A DNA stretch of 30,524 bases from Paulinella micropora. Lineage: Eukaryota; Cercozoa; Imbricatea; Euglyphida. The stretch covers positions 170,863 through 201,386 of the forward strand of contig BJOX01000347.1 of the NCBI GenBank assembly GCA_009731375.1, written 5' to 3'. Below, piece after piece: positions 23,937 to 30,524 of the stretch (its first letter is position 1; the number at the start of each line of letters is the position of its first letter). The notes under the pieces are model-generated. The model was not told where the DNA came from, searched no databases, and saw only the letters and a list, made by a program, of their open reading frames with translations. Both the position numbers and the translations under genes were made by a program.

Positions 23937-24042
23937 GGCCCCGCGCGCTCGTGCCCGCCTGGCCCGCGCCCCCCTCCTGGCCCCGCGCGCTCGGGCCCGC
24001 TCGGCGCGCGCACGCCCTCCCGGCCCCGCGCGCTCGTGCCCG
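23937..24042. repeat. Three direct copies of a 21-base GC-rich motif, about 42-base period
   Basis: GGCCCCGCGCGCTCG(T/G) followed by GCCCG occurs at 23937, 23979 and 24022. No gene is visible between gene D and the N gap at 24141-24169. Confidence 0.75.
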
Positions 24043-24123
24043 GCAGCGGCCCGCGGGGGAGGGAGGGGGGCAGTGCGCGCACGGGCTGGCACGGGCGCGC
24101 GGGGAGGGGGGGAGAGCAGTCTG

Positions 24124-24214
24124 CCCCCCCCCCCCCCCCCNNNNNNNNNNNNNNNNNNNNNNNNNNNNNGGGGGGGGGGGGGGGGGGGGGGGGGGCCCCC
24201 CCCCCCCCCCCCCC
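24124..24214. repeat. Poly-C, gap, poly-G, poly-C tract at the island edge
   Basis: About 17 C precede a 29-base N gap; then 26 G are followed directly by 19 C. The G and C blocks could fold on each other. Homopolymers on both sides of the gap make this a weak point of the assembly. Confidence 0.9.
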
Positions 24215-24294
24215 ACTGGCGCGGGGCGGGGAGGGGGCGCGTGCCGGCTCGCGGCGGTGGGCGCTGAAAAATATAGCGCGCCAAAAACTTTTTT

Positions 24295-24316
24295 TGTCGA
24301 GCCCGAGAGCTCGACA
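24295..24316. other. Perfect hairpin at the GC-to-AT transition
   Basis: TGTCGAGC and GCTCGACA are perfect inverted repeats of eight bases separated by CCGAGA, right after a T-rich run and the AT-rich element AAAAATATAGCGCGCC. Role unknown; it may mark an element end or a terminator. Confidence 0.5.
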
Positions 24317-24319
24317 GAA

Positions 24320-24565
24320 ATTTCTTGGGAAGCCAGAAAGGGGAGGGGGGCAGAGGACAGGGGAGGGAGAGGGGAGGGGAGAGGGAAGAAGAGAGTTCAA
24401 TTGACTTCACCACAAGACACAAGACTTGACAATATACAAAAATCAGTTGATATTATTAACAATCCGTTTCAGGTGAATAAATAATTATTTTTAATTTCTA
24501 TTATTATTTTTTTAGTATAGTAGCATTGCGAATTTGACAATCTCACAAGCACACACAATAAAAAA
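24320..24565. promoter_or_regulatory. AT-rich leader before the capsid gene
   Basis: Composition falls from GC-rich to strongly AT-rich here. The stretch contains no gene and presumably holds the promoter of the capsid gene, whose ATG follows ACACAATAAAAAA. I cannot define a specific box. Confidence 0.35.
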
Positions 24566-25994
24566 ATGGAAGGAAAGGATTCTAAAAATACTGAGGAGTT
24601 GATGACTCTCAACAACCTCAGATATGAGTTGCAAGCAAATCTAGCACTAACTGAACAGGGAAGTATCTTTAAGAAGAAATTTGCCGACCAGCAAACTTAT
24701 ACCAGTGCATCGGGGACTGAAATGATTTTTACATTGCAGGCAAGCACTGATTTTGTTTATGGAAAAAATTGTTATTTGTCGTTTGACATTAAAGCAGATG
24801 GATTGGTAGCCACTGATGGAAAATATAATGTTGCTTGTGCTATTGGTTTCCAGAACACACCCGCAACTGCTATTTTTGAAAGATTTTTGCTAGAAAGCAA
24901 GGATGGTAGCGAACTTGAACGAATTGAAGATTTGAACAAGATGGTGCGAAATATTCTCCCGTGGCATTATCCATTTGATTATCGCAGGCAAGCACAGATG
25001 TCTGGACAGAGAGAAAGTGTTGATGTTATGGCTAGTGTTACAGACGATGCAGTTACTTACTTTGCGGTCAATGTCCCCACTGCTGGTAGTGTTGCGACTG
25101 GCAATTATTTGAGAGTTTGTATTCCTCTTCATTACTTTTCGGGAGTGTTTAATGAAGAAGCTCTCATTCCTCACTTTTTGATTAGTGGTATGATGCTTCG
25201 TTCGACATTTGCCCCGCCACAGGAAGCATTGACTATTATTGGAACCACTGATGCCAAGGTTCCCGCTGGATTCTCCGGATCGGCTCTCACTTATACCATA
25301 TCAAATCCTGTTATTATGTTGGAAACCTTTTCACTTGCTCCTGCTGTGCAGAGAAATATTTTGGAACAGATGGGAAGCAAGGATGGTCTTCCATACACTT
25401 ACGAAATATATTACAACTAAAAGGCAAATCCTGGCACTTCCGATGATTTTAATCTTCAAGCGAATAAAGCAGTTGCTCGTGCTCAGTGCTTGTATATCGT
25501 AACTCAAAATGTGGTCGCTGACAATGCTAGTATTGATAACCTTGGAACTGCTCAAATGCCTTATAAACAATATCAAGGCCGTATTGGTGATTGGTATGCT
25601 CCGCAACAAAAAATGGAACTTGGTGGAAGCACTGATACACTCGCTGCAGTTCAGAGAGGCTGTGCAGAATTGTATATTAAACAATCTCCAAGCGACTATG
25701 GGAATTCGTGATGCTTATATGTCTTCATCTGTTTCACTTGAAAACTTTCGCAAATTTTATGCTCCCAGTGGTTCCACTTACTCAGATAATAACGGAGGAT
25801 TTGCTACCATTATTCAAACTCTTAATCAGTCGCCCCACATTGGAGCGTCTGGTCTCGCAGTTAATAACTCACGAACTGCGGAAGTTAATATTCGTTATGC
25901 TGCTGATTATAATGTTACTCGTGCCATCACCGCTTGGTTGAAATATGTTAAAGTCGCGTCTATCTATCCATCTCGTGCCGTGGTCAAACAATAA
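24566..25994 (+). pseudogene. Double jelly-roll major capsid protein, Polinton-like virus type, with stop and frameshift
   Basis: This is the main capsid subunit of Polinton-like viruses and relatives, forming pseudo-hexameric capsomers. About 476 codons can be read from ATG 24566. The first jelly roll shows the pattern YTSASGTEMIFTLQASTDFV, then YGKNCYLSFDIKADG, then FLLESKDGSELERIEDLN, as in Polinton/PLV capsid proteins. An in-frame TAA at 25418-25420 interrupts the frame; the same frame continues (KANPGTSDDFNLQ) to 25711. A one-base shift near 25700 then leads into YMSSSVSLENFRKFYAPSGS and the end at TAA 25994 (VASIYPSRAVVKQ). The total length is in the expected range for the family. The stop and shift indicate an inactivated copy or consensus errors. 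The penton gene follows after 39 AT-rich bases. Confidence 0.7.
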
Positions 25995-26033
25995 AAAATT
26001 TTAAAAAATAATAATATATTTTATAATATAGCA

Positions 26034-26815
26034 ATGTCATTTACAATAAGCAATCTTGAAGACGAAAAGCGAACCCGCAAAAATTTCCTCCTTCGTGTCT
26101 CCTCAAGTGATAAAACAGAATCAAAATCTGCTTCTACTCACAATGGCCGTTTCGTCGTTGATCTACCAGCAACTGGTAATATTGATATAATCAGTGCTTA
26201 TGTCGTTAAGAGTATCTCTATTCCAAACGTTTTCCCAAATATACCGAGTATTGCCAACACTCTTACATTGATTAAAACAACTGGATCCGCTACAAAAACG
26301 GCAATCGTAACAGAAAATCAATACACCATTGATACATTTATTACCGCTCTTCAAACTGCAATTAATTCAGCAATTACCCCCAACTCTGTAGTTATAACTT
26401 TGAACTCCGTTAATAAGTTGAATTTCGCTTTCACTGGTGATACGTATGCTTTTATTACCGTATTAGCACAATTAGAGATAAGATAGGACTGACTGCCGAT
26501 ATTTCGGCCGCGGCGAGTAGCACAATGCAATCTATCGTGAATTTATTCGGTGAAACGGCCGTTTATGTGCATAGCCGTGCATTGAATCAGTCTGGTTTAG
26601 TTGAAGCCTCTGTCGTTGGTAAATGCAATCTTGATAAGCCCTATGGAGTCCAGTGCTACTTTGAATCATCAAACGATGTTGCCGATTATGTGCTATTTAA
26701 TACGACGAAAAGTTTAAGAACTATTGATATCGTCATTAGAAATGCAAGTGGCAATGTGCTTGAATGTCCTGTCAATTTTGAAGTTAGTATTCTCTTAAAG
26801 GCGTATCATGCTTAA
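26034..26815 (+). pseudogene. Minor capsid (penton-like) protein, one frameshift
   Basis: Penton-type single jelly-roll proteins occupy capsid vertices and sit next to the major capsid gene in Polinton-like viruses and virophages. The first frame (26034-26486) encodes FLLRVSSSDKTES, then ISIPNVFPNIPSIANTLTL, a typical 'PN-x-F-x-NI...N-x-L' motif. It then encodes QYTIDTFITALQTAIN, the usual 'Y-x-x-x-x-F-I-x-x-L' element. Near 26475 the frame moves by one base and continues through DKIGLTADISAAA to YFESSNDVADYVLFNTTKS and LLKAYHA, ending at TAA. Total about 260 codons. The function call rests on gene order and these motifs. Confidence 0.65.
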
Positions 26816-26896
26816 AAACGGAAAACAACAAAACCATTTATTTTTTAATTATATCTTACAGGTATGATAAAATATATGTAAAGATAAAAAGCGATA

Positions 26897-27361
26897 ATGC
26901 CCGACTATAAACAAGGAAAAATATATAGTCTTAGATCGCATCAAACTGATCAAGTCTATATCCGTTCAACTATTCAACCATTATATAAACGATCATTTTC
27001 ACATAAGTCAGATTATAAAAAATGGATGAATGGAAAAGGTAATTATGTAACTTCTTATGAAATAGTTAAATATGGTGATGCGTACGTTGAATTGGTTGAG
27101 GAAGATCCGTGCGAAAACAAGATGCAACTAGATAAACGAGAAGGCGAAATAATTAGGGTTACAGAAAATTGTACAAATAAACGAGTAGCGGGTAGAGCCA
27201 ACAAAGAATATTATGAAGACAATAAACTTCGCATAGCACAAAAAAAGAAAGAATGGGGAGAAGCAAATAAAGTTCGTATAGCGCAAAAAAGGAAAGAAAG
27301 GGGAGAAGCAAATAAAGATTATATATCACAACAAAGGAAAGAATATCATTTAAAAATATAG
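26897..27361 (+). CDS. GIY-YIG family endonuclease, YIG changed to YIR
   Basis: The frame encodes 154 residues. The GIY-YIG fold is recognisable: KIYS at residues 8-11, VYIRST at 20-25, then an arginine/histidine helix (LYKRSFSHK, R32 and H36), the metal-binding glutamate in KREGEIIR (E82) and the NKRVAGR segment (N94). The glycine of YIG is arginine (residue 23), which is unusual and may impair the nuclease. The C-terminus is a basic helix with 13-residue repeats (IAQK-K/R-KE, then GEANK). Small GIY-YIG nucleases of this kind are common in virophages, Polinton-like viruses and giant viruses, where they act as homing or genome-processing nucleases. AT-rich spacers flank the gene on both sides. 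Confidence 0.7.
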   Translation: MPDYKQGKIYSLRSHQTDQVYIRSTIQPLYKRSFSHKSDYKKWMNGKGNYVTSYEIVKYGDAYVELVEEDPCENKMQLDKREGEIIRVTENCTNKRVAGRANKEYYEDNKLRIAQKKKEWGEANKVRIAQKRKERGEANKDYISQQRKEYHLKI

Positions 27362-27440
27362 AAATACAAAAAATATATTATAGATTATATCATCATAAAA
27401 GAAATCCAATTGGTTTAGCCACATTTGGAATATAAAAATA

Positions 27441-27641
27441 ATGACATTTATAGAAAATTTAAATGTATTATTTATTTTGATAAGAAATATTAACTTGCGA
27501 CGGCAACAACAACGTAAACGCCTAATCCCCTGCGGTGCCAATATTGACCAGTTTTACATATATTTGAAGAGAAATCACGCACAATTAACCGAAGAATTAA
27601 CAAAGGATAAAGATTTTGAATACATAAAAAAATGTCAATAG
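27441..27641 (+). CDS. Small open frame, unknown
   Basis: The 66-codon frame has no motif I recognise; its second half is charged (EELTKDKDFEYIKK). A short nearby stretch at 27385-27425 could belong to the same degraded gene in another frame (HHKRNPIGLATFG). It may be a remnant. Confidence 0.25.
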   Translation: MTFIENLNVLFILIRNINLRRQQQRKRLIPCGANIDQFYIYLKRNHAQLTEELTKDKDFEYIKKCQ

Positions 27642-27695
27642 AGATAGAAAAGAAAGTTGATGCTTAAGAATAAATAAAAACGCATTTTTTTTGGT

Positions 27696-28145
27696 TTAAA
27701 TCTGGTCTTCAATCCAGTTTAATGAAGCATAAATACTCGCGGTTCCACCGCTTGTATTTTGTGCGGAGACAGTAATGTTTTACTTGACCCTATCTTGATA
27801 TTATATTGAGACAAATCAATGTATATAGATGAACCACCAGACAACACATATGTGAATATCACACTTCCGCCCGTTCTTGTAGTTCCTGCCGTATCAACTT
27901 CTGCTAACGATGCGGCGGTATCATAATTTGAATAAGAAGGCGATCCTCCAATGTGGCATTAAGCACAATTCTTGCGATACACGTTTTACTATCTGAATTA
28001 CTGATACATAAATTCTCAAAGTATATTATTTTGTAATTCGTTTTGCTGTTGAATGTGGCGCGGTTTCTAATGGTAAATATGGCATTTTCAGTTGCTCCTA
28101 TAGTTTTAACCGAATCATACGAGTTAGTGATAGCAATACTAATAG
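27696..28145 (-). pseudogene. Virion-type structural protein fragment, 5' truncated and frameshifted
   Basis: Minus-strand coding sense runs from about 28145 to a TAA at 27696-27698 with two frame changes, near 27950 and 27780. It begins without a start codon (ITISIAITNSYDSVKTIGA), continues through FTIRNRATFNSKTNYKIIYF and GGSVIFTYVLSGGSSIYIDL, and ends TASIYASLNWIEDQI. The beta-rich, Ser/Thr/Asn-rich character and the 'ASLNWIED' ending are like the last domain of capsid decoration or fibre proteins in Polinton-like and giant viruses. No ATG lies in frame between the fragment and an upstream stop at about 28255, so its N-terminus is missing. It is joined head to head with the fibre gene. Confidence 0.5.
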
Positions 28146-30524
28146 TTATCTCACATATAATTCTATAAACTGGGTAAATAAAACATTTCCGATAAATGTT
28201 GATGAAACAGGCAACATTAGTATGGGAAGGAAGAATATAACAGGAGTTAATTTACTAAATACCAAAGATGTTGATGAATGGATATTTGAGCATCAAGATA
28301 ATAATGATAAAGTTTCAGCGAGTGGAAGTATAGATAGCCACAGCGATGTGACAATAACAGGCTTCCCAGCAGATAATCAACTGTTTATTTATAGCACGGG
28401 ACAATGGAGAAACGCCACACCACCCTTTCTTAGATTAGACGGCACTGCTAGTATGACGGGAGGACTAAATATGGGCGGTTATGCTATTTCAGGGGCTTCT
28501 ACGTATAATGGAATTAATCTCGCTAATCTCACAGTTGATGGTTCGGTGGTTAAACTAACAGGAGACCAAACCATAGGAAGAATTAAAACATTTAGCAGTA
28601 TAATAAATGCGAGTGCTGGTCTTGATATGAAAAGTCAAAACATTACAAATGTAAATCAACTAAATGGCAGGTCTATCACAACTTGGCTATCAGAGCACGA
28701 TACGAACACGGCGAAAGTGTCGGCAAGGGGAAGTATTGATACACATAGCGATGTGATTATAACAACAGCAGATAATCAACTACTCATTTATAGCACTGGA
28801 CAATGGAGAAATGTGGCATCACCATTTCTTAGATTAGACGGCACTGCTAGTATGACGGGTGGTCTAAATATGGGAAATCAAAATATAACAAATGTAAATC
28901 TTGTTGATGGTGTGGATGTTTCTGTTCTTGATGGTTCGGCTGTTAAAACCTCAGGAAACCAAACCATAGCAGGAATAAAGACATATAGCAGTGGTGTTGA
29001 AATTACTGGAAATTCAATAAATTCAACAACAAAGGGGACATTCATTGTTTTCAATTCTACCAGTAATATTGGGTCTATTGCTAGTTTGGATATGAACACG
29101 GGAACATATTACAACTTTGAAATTTCTGCGAAAAAAATAAGTTTTATTATTAACGGGACGATTGTTTCGTGGTTTAATGCTACTGGCTTAGATTGTAATA
29201 GTAGTCGGATTGTTAATCTAGGAGCACCACAAAATGCGAATGAAGCGGTAAATAGACAATATCTGGATGACAATTGTGTGAAACTAACAACAGACCAAAC
29301 CATAACAGGAAGTAAAACATTTACTGGGGCGAGCACTGTGATAAAATATCTAACTTTAACACAAACGGCTGATTTTAATAATCAAGTTATCATTAATGGT
29401 GGAAATATAACATATAATGGGGCGAGGATATTAAACCAAAATGGAGGAGATATATTCTTTTCACAGACATCAGGCGATTATCAATATTTCTTATTTACTC
29501 TAAATACCGCTACAAGTGGAACCGCGAACCAACGAGGTTATGTATTCACGAATGTAGCATTTGGTGTAAAAGGAGCAGGTCTTTATATTTCAAAACTTTT
29601 GGATAATAAAAGTGCTTCATCTGACATTGTCCGTTTTAACAATGCTGGCGGTATGCTGTTTTATGGTGCTTTGGATATGAATTCAAACAACATAACAAAT
29701 GGTGGAACAATAACGGGAACAACAATTACTTCAACCGCAGGAATAACTACAACTACATTAACGGCGAGCGGATTATTAACAGCAGATGGCGGTTGCAAGT
29801 TATCTATTCAAAATAAAGTAGATGGAGGAACTGGACAGGGTATATTTCTGTGGGATACAGACAGCGCAGGATGGGGGATTTATATGGCTCAACCAGGGGC
29901 AGGTAAAAGTCTACCTGGAGGGTCTGCGGTTGCAGGCAACGATATTTCAGGCTTTGCTATAAGATTTAGGTCTGGTTTTGCTTCCACAGATGGTTTTGTG
30001 TGGGAAAAATCTAATCAGCAATTGTTAATGTCATTAAATGGGGCAAACGGAACTTTATGGACAAAAGGATTGATAACGGCGAATGCGGGGATTACATACT
30101 CTGGGTTGCTAACGACCACAACTACTAATGGAGCGAAAATAGGAATTCAAGGACAAATAGACGGGACGAATGCGAGAGGAATATTTATTTGGGATACTGG
30201 TGATTCAGCATGGGGGATTTATATGTCTCAGTCTGGAGCAAATAAATCATTAAGTGGAGGAACAGCACCAGCAGGAGGAGTAGGCGGAGGATTAACTTCT
30301 TATGCTATTAGATTTAGAGTGAATAATTCTTCAACGAGTGGGTTCATATGGGAGAATAGTTCAAATACTGCTTTAATGTCTTTGAAAGCAAGCGATGGAC
30401 AATTATGGGTATTGTCTAATCCAATTCAATATTCAGACAGGAGAAAAAAAGAAGATATAAAGGAATGCTTAGGCTTAGATTTTATTAATAAGTTAAATCC
30501 AGTCTGCTATCGTATGATTGATGA
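28141..30524 (+). CDS. Fibre protein with S74 intramolecular chaperone domain (3' partial)
   Basis: The frame is open without a stop from 28012 to the window end; credible coding starts about 28141, and the first ATG is 28222. It encodes a trimeric-fibre type protein. Repeats such as FLRLDGTASMTGGLNMG recur at about 28426 and 28820. KxxGxQTIxGxKTF units and LDMxxxxITN strands appear, and two modules of the form GIF(L/I)WDT, WGIYM, IRFR, GF(V/I)WE lie at about 29840-30050 and 30180-30360. The C-terminus reads YSDRRKKEDIKE, then FINKLNPVCYRM. This is the start of the S74 (endosialidase-type) intramolecular chaperone: the serine of the SD motif (30433) is the proposed self-cleavage nucleophile after trimerisation. 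The rest of the domain lies beyond the window. Such fibres mediate attachment. Unlike the capsid genes it is unbroken here. Confidence 0.75.
28300..28875 (+). repeat. Two copies of a roughly 170-base module inside the fibre gene
   Basis: Bases about 28318-28479 and 28723-28873 share long similar blocks, including GCAGATAATCAACT, TTTATAGCAC and TTAGATTAGACGGCACTGCT. They encode the repeated fibre unit and are about 400 bases apart. Confidence 0.75.

Noticed and set aside
22970-25420. Alternative genetic code (TAA or TAG as sense) to explain in-frame stops
   Set aside because: TAG ends gene A, gene D and the kinase, and TAA ends the capsid and penton genes, so neither stop looks reassigned.
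28141-30524. Bacteriophage tail fibre as evidence of a prophage
   Set aside because: S74 domains also occur in fibres of eukaryotic viruses, and the neighbouring capsid and penton genes are of the Polinton-like type; no phage head or tail genes are present.

Overview
The window looks like one eukaryotic scaffold made of three compartments that differ sharply in base composition and gene style. It contains five runs of N: 1012-1078, 6902-6911, 7268-7374, 9144-9153 and 24141-24169. The host is probably a protist or an invertebrate; I cannot name it. The evidence for a eukaryote is GT-AG introns, AATAAA signals, a tRNA-headed SINE and kilobases of tetranucleotide microsatellites.

Compartment 1 (1 to about 10,040) is host-like. 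Most of it is simple repeat: GATA, ACAT, a polypurine tract, a 12-base CTGT-type minisatellite, TATC, ATT, GA/GT and TCCA. Two spliced genes can be read between the repeats. On the minus strand, exons at 492-557 and 160-274 end an unidentified, probably helical protein. On the plus strand, seven exons between 4504 and 8395 join in phase into a 143-residue secreted cysteine-rich protein, with AATAAA at 8398. In both genes the 3' splice site plus the start of an exon has been copied in tandem. A short Gag-like reading frame (9871-10029) lies at the right edge.

Compartment 2 (about 10,050-24,260) is an extremely GC-rich island with densely packed genes: an unknown protein (10050-11864), an F-box protein (12200-13087, minus), an F-box/leucine-rich protein (13359 to about 15417, plus), a giant secreted HYR-repeat glycoprotein (about 15420-20925, minus), a CK1/VRK-like protein kinase (21395-22420, minus) and an unknown acidic/proline-rich protein (22667-23782, plus). 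Genes lie in divergent and convergent pairs, with ATTAAA or AATAAA usually 97-126 bases after the stop. The set suggests a large DNA virus or virus-derived island acting on host ubiquitin ligases and signalling, but no hallmark viral gene is visible here.

Compartment 3 (about 24,260-30,524) is AT-rich and recognisably viral. It has a double jelly-roll major capsid protein, a penton-like minor capsid protein, a GIY-YIG endonuclease, a truncated minus-strand structural protein and a long fibre protein ending in an S74 intramolecular chaperone domain that runs off the window. This matches the morphogenesis module of a Polinton-like virus or virophage.

Several genes in compartments 2 and 3 carry frameshifts, in-frame stops or broken ends, while others (F-box, kinase, fibre) are intact. 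Two sites, near 15,417 and 28,141, look like rearrangement breakpoints. Decayed endogenous viral DNA, long-read indel error and misassembly across gaps are all possible, and they can be told apart with reads.
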